DNA of 64,000 nt from Paraphaeosphaeria minitans (lineage: Eukaryota > Ascomycota > Dothideomycetes > Pleosporales > Didymosphaeriaceae), in the NCBI GenBank assembly GCA_015832175.1, contig WJXW01000013.1:62001-126000 (forward strand). The letters are read 5' to 3'. The position numbers were made by a program, and so were the translations under genes. Shown here one piece after another: positions 47,694 to 58,140 of the stretch. The notes under the pieces were generated by a model, which saw nothing but the letters and a program-made list of their open reading frames with translations, was not told where the DNA came from and did no database searches. How positions within the stretch are numbered: the first letter of the stretch is position 1; each line of letters opens with the position of its first letter.

Positions 47694-49034
47694 CCTACTA
47701 CTAGCCCTTAGTATCTAGGCTTAATCCTAGTAAAGTAGCGTTAGATTACTAATACTCTTAAGGTAGTTATTCCCCTTATATAGTAAATAGTAAGTTTACA
47801 CCTTTCCTACCCTTAAAACGTATACTAATAACTTATTCTAGATTAATCTAGCGTCTACTCCTTGCCGTAATAAAGGCAACTTAGATAACAGTAATAAAGA
47901 GAGTAGAGAGGAGGCTACTACTAAAGGTGTAGTAGGTAAGGATAGTAAGAATAGTAAGGATAATAAAGATAATAAGTAGTAGAGGCGTAGGCAGTACGTA
48001 GTTTAGTTAGATTACTTCTTTAAAGCTAGTCTATAGACCTTAGGTAAATATTCCTAATAAGCTATAAGTGCTCTATAAGCTATAGTGCTTTGTAATAATA
48101 TATATTATATCTATATTTTATATACTCTTATAATATCCTTTACCTCTTCTTTATATACGCAGCTCTTTTTCCTTTAAAGGTTTAGACTAGATTACCTATA
48201 TCTTTAAAGTCTAACTCTAGAATCTAGGTATCCTAAGTCTTATTATAGCCTTTCTAGTAGAGTAGGTATTGCTTTTGTCCCTTTCTTATTTACTTAGCTA
48301 GGATTTCTTCTACTTTCTAGGCTTCTCCTCCCTTAGGTGTAACCTCTAGTAGCTAGGTGTTAATGTCTTCTACTCCTAGCCTTAGTTTCTATTGTTTAAG
48401 AAAGGAAATATAAAACACGTTATAAATATAATAGTGTAGTAGAAGGAGTAAGTAGTATACCTATATTCTAACTACGTCCTATACTTAGAAAGGCCTAATA
48501 AATTTTCCTAATAGCTTCTTACTTAGTTATTAAGGTATGTGTATATTCTTTATGCTAAGTAGAACTAAGTCACCTCTCTAGACTAACTCTTACTTATGCT
48601 TTTAATTATAGTACTAGCTCTAATACTCTTATACTAAGCGTAGGTACTCTATAAGCAATACACGTGCGCTATATATACAATTTACTCTCTTAACTAGATC
48701 TAGTAGCTCCCCCTCTAGCCTACTATCTATAGGAGGCGTAGTAAGAATAGGGTGCTTACTATATACTATATAGAAAGGCGTTGTTTTTATTAAATTATAA
48801 ATAGAGTTGCTGTATATAAATTGAACTATTAGGAGCAGTTTAACCTAGTTTATTTATAGAGGTGTAATAAATCTAGAAAGATATTATTTAAGCGTTTAAT
48901 TCTGGCGCTCTATTTACCTATCTATTTAAGAGTAAAAAGTAGTGCTAAGCCTACGCTTTACCTATAGTTAGTAGCATATTTCTGCCTAAAAAGTAGAGGT
49001 GAAAGTAGAGTCCCTATTTAATATAATACCTTTC
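47694..49034 (-). mobile_element. Chromovirus C2 fragment (antisense ORF end plus integrase/chromodomain end)
   Basis: Direct match to C3 21550-21995 joined to 29250-30145, without copia D, so it shows D's empty site near 48130. The left end is the E2 junction (cctac). The right end is at ctttc (49030-49034), where copia F begins. On the minus strand 48140-49034 encodes the integrase C-terminal part and the chromodomain remnant. Confidence 0.85.
47699..48110 (+). pseudogene. Antisense ORF of C2, C-terminal part
   Basis: Plus-strand continuation of the C-family antisense ORF downstream of the E insertion site. The segment KDSKNSKDNKDNK followed by an Arg-rich stretch and LDYFFKASL is clearest at 47935-48050. 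This frame is better preserved here than in C3. Function unknown. Confidence 0.4.
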
Positions 49035-49484
49035 TGTTAAAGTAAAACACTTACTTCCGTGATTCTTTCTAGATCCACTAATTTATATCACGGGATTCTT
49101 GCCAAGAGGCTTATTTCTTTTGTATATTGAATTAGTAGACTGCTTACTACTTAAGATTTCCTAGATATAATTACTACGCGTATAGCACTAAATTAGGCCT
49201 AATTAATAAACTAATAGCTAATCTAGGATAAGACGCTAGGATAGAATTAGATCACGCTAGATAATCTAGGGAAGGTATTTTTGGCGCTTATCTAGAAGTA
49301 TTTAATTTAATCTAGTTCTAATAAAATAAGTAGGGTATTTGCTACTTTTAATAGATTATTAAGATAATCTACTAACTCTAATAGTTCTAGTTTGTCTAAT
49401 TAGATAAAGAAACAAACAAACTGTCCCTATAAGCCCTATACTTATAGGTGGAAACTAATAGAGTGCTAAAGACTTTAAACCGCG
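49035..49484 (+). repeat. Copia F 5' LTR and leader
   Basis: It begins tgttaaagtaaaac directly after ctttc in C2 and runs to the gag start. The LTR end is not defined because no second copy is in the window. It has more CpA and TpG (cacttacttccgtg, caaacaaactg) than surrounding DNA, so it looks less affected by RIP. Confidence 0.55.
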
Positions 49485-49513
49485 ATAGCTAAATTACCCT
49501 AGAATAGAATATT
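49485..49513 (+). pseudogene. Copia F gag, first codons (before D'')
   Basis: The probable start is ATA at 49485-49487 (former ATG, context ccgcgATAgct). The few codons before D'' join in frame with 52680 after one atatt is removed, reading AKLP then a stop for Gln, NRILLFNLTNKEK. The start choice is inferred from frame and context. Confidence 0.5.
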
Positions 49514-49825
49514 TGTAGGTTTGGCTCAATCTGCAATTAAGCATTTAAGGGTTAATAGTATACTATTGTGCAAAGGGTGAGAAGTAGGTTTAATTAATTA
49601 CGTCTGGTCTATCGTATAAAGGGGCACTAAGGGCTTTATGAAGTCTCTGCCTCTTAGCGCTAACCTAAGTAGGGGGTCCTTGTGCAGGTCTTTATAGGTA
49701 GGTAAGGCCTTATAAAGTCTCTGCCTCTTAGCGCTAACCTAAGTAGTGGGTCCTTGTGCGGGTCCCTATAGGTAGGTAGGCCCCTATTTCACTTAGTGCT
49801 ATTTATACAATAAACTATATAGACA
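49514..49825 (-). repeat. 3' LTR of D'' (long form)
   Basis: 312 bp, tgtaggtttgg to atagaca, with the ~73-bp internal duplication around agcgctaacctaagtag. Confidence 0.9.
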
Positions 49826-50159
49826 CTAGTAACTTTTCTTTTGTGCAATAGCTTATGTCTATTATACGCTTTCCCTTTCCTATTCTTCTCTATCTATATA
49901 GTTAGCCTTCCCCTATTAGAATAGGTTATAAGGTAGGTGTAGTGTTACTATACAGTAGAGGTCCTGTTTACACCTACTCTTATGTAAATAGGTAGTAATA
50001 GCTAACCTACTTAGTTCTTACCCTACCCCTTTACACAGTAGTAGAGTCGTATTGCATAATAAGGCTCTTTCTAGGTATATGTCCTGTGCGTAAACAGAAG
50101 GTAGAGTGTTAAGTAATATAATACTTAGCGCTAGGTCTTAGTAAGCAGGTATAGAAGGA

Positions 50160-51910
50160 TTGCTCCTAGTTATACGATAAAGGTATATAGTAGAAGTAAA
50201 GTATAAGGTAGCCTTCTATGCTTCTTCTTTATTACTCTATTAGTCTTGTTTATCTTCTTCCTTTTTTGTGTAATAGTCTTCTTCCTCTAGCTCTTCTTTA
50301 AAGTTAAAGATGTATGCTTATACATCTATAGTAGAGGGTTTATATTTGTAGAAGTTAGCGTACAACAACATGTATTACTTTCTAGCTTACTAGGTATTCC
50401 TTAGTAAATAGTTAGTAGACTAGTATTCTTTTTTATAGTATATAAAGCATTTCTGCTTTATGCGAGAGCTTAAACTTCTAAAGTTACCCCTTTTTTTTAG
50501 TCTAAAGGTTAATCTGTCTCTAGAGGGGCTAGATCCTCTTATATAATTAGGATTATTATATTATTAATTAGTGTAGTACACCTCTTTACTATCTTAGAGG
50601 AACTATAACTTCTTCCTATCTTTAGTAACTTAGAGTGACGCACAAAGGTCGCTAAGTAAGCCTTCTACTATATTTTTAAGGTTAAATATAGCTTATTTAA
50701 GATTAGGATGGCCGCAGCATGCTTATATAATAGTAGTGTGTAGTTATAGTTTACTACTAAAGCCTTATCTAAGAGCCCTTTAGGCTAAAGTAAGCTTATT
50801 AATTATTACTTCTAGGGCCTTATGCGATATAGTAGCTAGATTATCCCTTTTATAGTGTTTAAAGGTAAGAGTAGTCTAGTCTATCTAGTACTAATTGTGA
50901 TTAATACTAGTGTTAAAGTGCCTATTTAGTCTGTTATATAATTCATCCTATAGAAGTCCTAGTCTAATATTATGTAGGTAGTAGGTACTCGCACGATTAG
51001 AAAGGATTCCTAGGAAGATGTTTATATACTAGTTCTATAGTATACCTAGCCTATAGTATAGTTCTCTAAAGACTTTTGCCTTGTCTGCTAAGATGTTATA
51101 TAGCCTACTAGTGTAGTTATTCTCTTTACTCTAAGCCTTCTAAAAGAGAATAATCTTATCTAGCTAGATATAAGTATAATCTCCTAGTTGTTAAAGAGAC
51201 TAGGAGTGTCTAGCCTCTTTGTATAATATAGTTTGTTAGGCAAAAGTAGTCTAGGTTTTAGGCTATTGCTACTAGTGTGGCTCTATATATAGTGTCTCTA
51301 ACCTCGCACGTATAAGGATAGGCCCTAGCTGTGCTCTATATATATATACATTGCCTATAGATAGTGTAAGTTATATTATTAGGATTATGCGAAGCGGTTT
51401 AGGTTGCAGTTATAGAGTTATTATACAAAGGGTTTATAGCTTATAGTTAAGCTATAATAGTTTAAAGAGTTTCTTTGTATAGATGTCCTTTATTATAGAA
51501 TTAGTAGCAACAAAGCCTTCCTTTATAAGAAAAGTAATAAGCTCTCTTCTTGCTATATAACTAATCTTATTAAAGGTTCTCTCCTTTTAGTTATTAAAAT
51601 CTTTAGTAAAAGAAGAGATTACCTTTTTACCTTTAAGGCTACTTGCGCGATATTACGTGATTATGTACACTATATAAGTGTTTAGCTATTTTAGAGAAGG
51701 GGGTAGGTAGCTGTGTAGATCTACTCTATCCACCTAGTACTTTTGTGCGATCTCTCCTCTTAAGGTAATAGCTTTAATATTTATTACTTCCTCTACTTAT
51801 TAAAGCTATATTGCTTTAGCTTTGTCTTTCTGCTAAGGAGGTAGTATTAATTATTACGCGACGTCTTTAGGTTATAGTTCCTTTAAGAAGTCTTCTAGTC
51901 TTAAGGCTAT
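50160..51910 (-). pseudogene. Copia D'' gag
   Basis: Minus-strand gag starting at 51910 (ATG now ATA), equivalent to D 22691 to about 24435. It includes the knuckle remnant near 50430-50470 and an acidic tail near 50270. The sequence just before the deletion matches the end of gag before the protease, so the element could have encoded only a Gag protein even before RIP. Confidence 0.75.
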
Positions 51911-52362
51911 ATTATTATTATCTTTCTTAGTTGTGCGACGTGTCTGTATTTAGTTATTACTAGTTTAATCATACAACGTGTTTACGTTTAGTTATTGCTA
52001 GTTTAATTGTGCAACGTGTTTTTTAGGGTTGTAAATGTGCTTACTATCTCCTTTCTTTTCTATAGAATAGCTTAGACTAAATTATGTGACTCTTTACAAA
52101 TGTGCGTGCTTTGTTTCTACTTGTTGTATAATCTAAAATTTAATCTCTAGTAAAGGTATTATCTCCTTTCTTTTCTATAGAATAGCTTAGACTAGATTAT
52201 ATAACTCTTTATAGATGTGCGCACTTTATTTCTACTTATTATACAATCTAAAATTTAATCTCTAGTAAAAGTAATAATACAGAGCCTATGCATCTAGCTT
52301 GTAGGGCGCTTTGTCTTTAGACCTTACTAGTTTGCAGTTAATTAGAATTAAATACTAATTAG
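51911..52362 (-). other. 5' leader of D'' with duplicated segment
   Basis: Inverted counterpart of D 22239-22690, including two tandem copies of the ~112-bp segment at 52040-52270. No coding content. Confidence 0.7.
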
Positions 52363-52674
52363 TGTAGGTTTGGCTTAATCTGTAATTAAGTATTTAAGGG
52401 TTAATAGTATACTATCGTGTAAAGAGTAAGAAGTAGGTTTAATTGATTACGTCTAGTCTATTGTACAAAGGGGCACTAAGGGCTTTATAAAGTCTCTGCC
52501 TCTTAGCGCTAACCTAAGTAGGGGGTCCTTGTGTAGATCCTTATAGGTAGGCAAGGCCTTATAAAGTCTCTACCTCTTAGCGCTAACCTAAGTAGTGGGT
52601 TCTTGTGCGGGTCCCTATAGGTAGGCAGGCCCCTATTTCACTCAGTGCTATTTGTACGATAAACTGTGCGGACA
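52363..52674 (-). repeat. 5' LTR of D'' (long form)
   Basis: 312 bp, tgtaggtttgg to gtgcggaca, followed by atatt. Same length as its partner at 49514. Confidence 0.9.
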
Positions 52675-52679
52675 ATATT

Positions 52680-55600
52680 GTTATTTAATCTTACTAATAA
52701 AGAAAAATTAGAGATTCTTAATTAACTTAAGTAGCCTAAGTAGTTAAACCTTTGTAATATAATTACAAAGGCAGGATAGAATAAGAGTTAATCCTCTACT
52801 AAGACTATTAAGTATTCTAGTAGTATTACTGCTACTTTACTAAACCTATTTAATCTGCCTATAGATGATAGAGCATTAGGTGTCTACTCTACTCTATATT
52901 CTAACACTTATTCTCTATTAGAATGTACAATACTTAATAGTGCTGTAGTAGTTTACCTAGTTAATAATTGTAGAAGACTTATTTCTAGGACGTTTTGATT
53001 ATAAAACAAGAGTGTAGAGGCAGGTACATAAAGCCTCCTAATCTTAGAAATTAGTAATAGACTAATTAAGAACGCTTTGCATAGGAAAAATAAAAGATTT
53101 ATAGAAGATCTACTGCTCTAAAAAGTAAGAGTAGTAGAAGGCTTTTATATAAACATTATATTATAAGCTCTTCTAAAGAAAGCAAAGATTTAGTACCTTA
53201 GTTTAGATTACACTCTTAGAATTCGAAGCCTAGAATAAAGTGTTATCTTAGTAGACCTAAAATACGAGTATAACTTTACTTTCTTATAATATAAGCTAAT
53301 CTACTCTTGTCTAATTATTATAAGTGTAACTACTAAAGGATTATCCTAGGTTAATATTAAGAGATTAGATTCTAAAGACCTCTAGCACCTTTAAGTAGGG
53401 CATGTAGGAAGTAAAGCCCTATAAGCTCTAGTAACTATAGCCTAAGGTGTAAAGATTACTAGAATGTTAAGAAAGAAGTATAAGCACTATACTACTACAC
53501 ACGCAACCTAGGTAATCTCTAGAAAACCTAGAGAATAATTACTTAGGCTATTTTACTTATTATCCTAGAATTTATTTAATATGCCTACTACTTAAAATAG
53601 AGAAAACTAGGTTTTGCTAATTAAAGAAGATTTTAGTAAGAGACCTTATGTTTTTAATCTTAGAATAAAGACGCTTTCTAAGATAATAAGAGTATAGCAG
53701 GATTTCTTAGCTCTTATTAATACAAAATACGAGCTTTAAATTATAAAAATCTACTAGGATAATAATACAGCAACACTTCTATAGAGAGGGAAATCCTAGT
53801 ACGAATTTTAGGCTACTTAGGAAGAGATAATAATTAGTAGACTACCGCCCTATACGCATAAGCCTAATAGCGCTATAGAAAGAGTAGGCTAGGAGCTTAT
53901 AATAAAAGTAATAAAAATGTAAATAAGTGTACATCTTCTATTAAATCTCTAGCCTAAAATTATATAAGCGGTATACTAGCTCTAAAGAATAATTCCTAGC
54001 CTAGTATTAGGCTATTAATCACCTAATAAAATGTTAGATGCTTAGTTTAGACAATATTTTTGTTATTTTAAACTAGTAACAACATAATATAGGACAGCTA
54101 ATCTTTGTCTAAACTAGAGTGCTGTTTACACCTATAGCTACTAAGCTTACCCTTTAAATTAGGAGCGTGTAGCTAGGTAAGATAGAAGAGGATTTAAAGT
54201 AAATCCTAGGGGCTATATTAAATACCTAGTAGGCTATAAAGCTTCTAATATCTACTAAATATAGATTCCCTAGCTTAATTAGGTGATTACTACACGAAAC
54301 GTAAAGTTTAATAAGTCCTTATTCTATAAAAGATTAAGGAAATAATCTGTTCTAAAGATAGAAGTGTTAAAAATAGTAGAAAGCCTCTAAAAAGGAGAGC
54401 TAAACAATCTAGGAGAAGCGTATAAAAACGCGCTTAATATTCTTCCTAAAATAAATAAGTATATAAGAACTACTACTAGACCTATAGGTAACTTTTAGGT
54501 AATTAAAAGCAAAGTAGGCTAGCTAAGTAATTAGGAACCTAAAGTACCTACTACTAAGTAATCTATAAGCTTAGCTAGCTAGCAGCTAAGAATTCGCTTA
54601 AGTAGGAAAGGAAGTATAGAACTCATGACCCCTAATTAGACACTAGAGCCAAGTGATCTTAGGGGTAATCTATTAAGTAATTAAGAGATATCTAGCAGCT
54701 ACTAGAACACCACTAGGAGAGCTGGCCCGCTAGAATCTAGGGATTTAATACCCTATTTATTAGTAGAAACTAATTAGGTTACTAATTAATCTAGCGCAGA
54801 TAACTTAATTACGCTAGATAAAGCAGATAACCTACTAGTACGCTAAAGGCGAAGGCAGATCTATCTAGAGGTAAGTAGAATAAGTAGGTAAAATTATAGT
54901 AAAGCACTAGAAATTAACTAACTAATAAATTACTATCTGCTATTGTAAAGATTAAGAAAGTAAAATAATTAGGACAATTAGCTAGAGGGTAGGTGGAAGC
55001 TAGGTGCTTATACACTAATTACTAATTATCTTTAAAGTAATCTTAATGTAATATTAGAGTACACGTTTATACTAGAAGTAGTAGAGGCCTAGTTTAAGTA
55101 AGAAGAATATATTACACTAAATGCAATAGTATTCGCTTCTATACTTAGAAAGGCGCCTAGAGCGTCTTATACAGCTTAGACTTATAGAGACGAGCTTACA
55201 CTAGAGCTAACTCTATAGAAACACCTTTATAATTATCTATATAGAAAGCTATTCCTCCTTACTACTTATAAGGAGATCTCGATTTTATAAGATAAAGGTA
55301 CCTAGATAGAGATTAAATAATTAGAGGTGTTAGAGTAACCGCTCCCTTTAAAGTGGGTCTTTACCTATAAGTTTAATTAAAATAGATACTTTAAAAAGTG
55401 TAAAGCTTAAATTATTATAAAAGAAGATCTTTAGAAAAAGAATACTCTTTACTCTACCTATACTACTACCCTAGTAGTAAGATCTTTTTAATTAGCTGTA
55501 GCTCTAGCAGTAGAATTTAATCTAGAAATCTTATAATTTAATATAGTAGGAGCGTTTCTAAATGCTCTTATTACAGCCGCTAATCTAGTAACGTATAAAT

Positions 55601-56602
55601 TACCTAATAGTTTTAAAAAGCTAGGAAAGTGTGTAAGATTGAATTAAGCTTTATATAGCTTAAAAAATTCCCTACTTCTTTAGTATAAGGAATTTGCGGG
55701 ATCACTTCGATCTTATAGACTCTTAGCTTCGCTAGAAGAGCTATGCCTTTTCTTTAACAGTGATTAAAGTATTATTATTCTATTTTATATTAATAATATT
55801 CTTCTTCTCTATGACAAGAGTAAAGAGAAAGAAGCCCTAGATTTTTAGAAGAAGATTATAAACAAATATAAGATTAAATTAAAAGGACTAGTTAAGTAGT
55901 TCCTAGGTGTTTAAGTAATTAGGGATAGAGAAGTAAGATTAATTTCTCTAGTCTATAATACCTATATTAATAAGATTACGAAAAAGTTTAATCTTTTAAA
56001 CTCTAGGAGCTTCCCTCCTATACCTCTATTAGTAGAAGATCTTATTCTAAGTATAGGAGAAGCTACTCCTTAAGAAATAAAGCTCTTTTAAGAAGAGGTA
56101 GGATTAGCTCTCTATATAGTAATTATACTACGCCTAGATATAGCCTTTGCAGTGTTAAAGCTATTACACTTTCTAATAAATCTAAGTAAAGAACACTTTG
56201 CTACTATTAACTGTGTAATCCTTTACCTCTATTAAACTAGATAGTAGGCTATAGTCTTTAGTGGCTACAATAGACCTAATCTGCTAATATGTAGAGATAC
56301 CTCTTTCGCTAATAATCTAATATTACAGTAATCTTTCTATGGATATATTATTCTATTATTTAGAGGAGCTATCCTATAGAAAGCAGTTTAACAGAACATA
56401 ATTACTACTTTAATAAAATAAGTAGAGCTTCTAGCGCTTAAATATATAAGTAAAGTAGCTATAGTAATTAAAAGATTCTTTACTAAGCTTACTCTAGATC
56501 TAGAACCTTTATAGAAGGTCTATTATAATAATCTTTAAACTATTTGTTTAGTAATTAGAAAGAACAAAAGAATCACTACTTAACTATGCTATATAGATAT
56601 TT
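52680..56602 (+). pseudogene. Copia F gag-pol: gag, integrase, reverse transcriptase, RNase H (main part)
   Basis: One frame (frame 1) can be followed from 52681 through integrase to RT. Gag begins LLFNLTNKEKLEIL. Integrase has NSAIERVGQELI near 53866, then LLLNLxPKIIxAVYxL, RGYIKYLVGYKASN near 54208 and ITTRNVKFNKSLFY near 54288. RT has LPLKWVFTYKFN near 55346, LQFNIVGAFLNAL near 55540 and FYINNILLLYD at 55783-55815, where both catalytic Asp have become Asn. RNase H has QVELLALKYISK near 56420 and TTQLCYIDI near 56576. It is cut at 56598-56602 (tattt) by D''' and resumes at 63221. A Ser/Thr-rich linker lies at about 54590-54900. Confidence 0.87.
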
Positions 56603-56841
56603 TGTTGGTTTGGCTTAATCTGCAATTAAGCATTTAAGGGTTAATAGTATACTATTATACAAAGGGTAAGAAGTAGGTTTAATTAATTACGTTTTGTCTA
56701 TTATATAAAGGGGCACTAAGGGCTTTATAAAGTCTCTGCCTCTTAGCGCTAACCTAAGTAGTGGGTTCTTGTGCAGGTCCCTATAGGTAGGCAGGCCCCC
56801 TACTTTACCTAGTGCTACTTGTACAATAAACTGTATAGACA
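56603..56841 (-). repeat. 3' LTR of copia D'''
   Basis: 239 bp, tgttggtttgg to tatagaca; short form without the 73-bp duplication. Confidence 0.92.
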
Positions 56842-58103
56842 CTAGTAACTTTTCTTTTATGTAATAGCCTATATCTATTATACGCTTCCCTTTCCTGTCC
56901 TTTTCTATCTATATAGTTAGCCTTCCCCTATTAGAATAGGTTGTAGGGTAGGTGCAGTATTACTATATAGTAGAGGTTCTATTTGCACCTACTCTTGTGC
57001 AAATAGGCAGTAATAGCTAACTTGCTTAGTTTTTACCTTACCCCCTTATATAGTAGTAGAGCCGCATTATATAATAAAGCTCTTTCTAGGCATGTGTCTT
57101 ATGCGTAAATAGAAGGTAGGGTGTTAAGTAATATAATGCTTAGCGCTAGGTCTTAGTAAGTAGGTATAAAAGGATATCTCCTAGCTCTCCTAAACTCTCT
57201 CTCCTTTATTCTACTTTAATATACATGTTCTTTCCTCCCTTCTTGTCTTGTTCTTTTTAGTGTCCTAGTGTCTAGTGGCTAGTGCTTTGTTACTAGTAAA
57301 TGTGTATAGCTTTTTTATATAATGCTAAGTTTTTTTAAAAAAATATACACACACACACATACTTACTATTATATAATAGCTAATAACACTATTAGTCTAT
57401 TAGGCGCTAGTGCCCTTACTACTAGTGTCTTTATACTAGTTATTATAGGCTAGACTAGATTGCGTATCTAGGTTAACCTCCCTACTAGTTTACCTAGTAT
57501 AAGGGCCTTTATGTAGAGCCTAGTAGTAGATATATAATAAATCCTCTAGAGCATCTTTATTTTTATTGTATAATGCTAACAGGTGTAGGATAAAGAGGCT
57601 AGGGTAGTCTAGATACCCTCCTAGGATATTATTATACAAATCCTAGTTAGTATAAACCTTTAGTAGTAGGCTGCTTACGTTGTATAATATAAAGGATATT
57701 AGTAAGCAGTGCTTATCTAGTCGCGTAGCCAAGTTTAAAATAAGTCTTATACTTACTTATACGGCACTGCTAATACTAGTAATTAGGTGTTCCTGAATTA
57801 TTATATAATCCTAGGTTATAAGTCTAGATTATGCGGCGCCTATATATAGAAGTTATATAGTGCTTATTATAAGCGTTATGTATAGGGGGGGGTAAATATC
57901 TTTATCGCATAAAGGGGTAGGTAGGCCTGGTCTTAAGATATCTAAATTATTAATATAGAAAATATATTCTTTAATATCTTTATACAATCTCCTGCGATGT
58001 GTTCCCTCTTTTATAATAAAACTGTAATGTTAAATTAGTAGTAGGGCTTATATAGTCTAAAAATGAATGTGTCTGTGCGAAGTTGTAGCAAGTTAGATAG
58101 AAG

Positions 58104-58140
<37 letters not shown>
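56842..58140 (-). other. 3' noncoding region of D'''
   Basis: Inverted counterpart of D 27719-29005. It contains a CA microsatellite at 57346-57360 and a 27-nt uninterrupted T run at 58108-58134, equivalent to the A/T homopolymer after D's stop. No protein recognised. Confidence 0.6.

Larger units (their letters stand above)
49514..52674 (-). mobile_element. Copia D'', gag-only deletion derivative (3.2 kb)
   Basis: This minus-strand element has two 312-bp long-form LTRs (49514-49825 and 52363-52674) and the TSD atatt (49509-49513, 52675-52679) inside copia F. The interior keeps the leader and gag but jumps at about 50160 from the 3' noncoding region straight to the end of gag. The entire pol equivalent of D''' about 57180-60958 is missing. 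Intact ends and TSD show the deleted form was itself mobilised, or that the deletion occurred after insertion; these cannot be told apart here. Confidence 0.88.
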
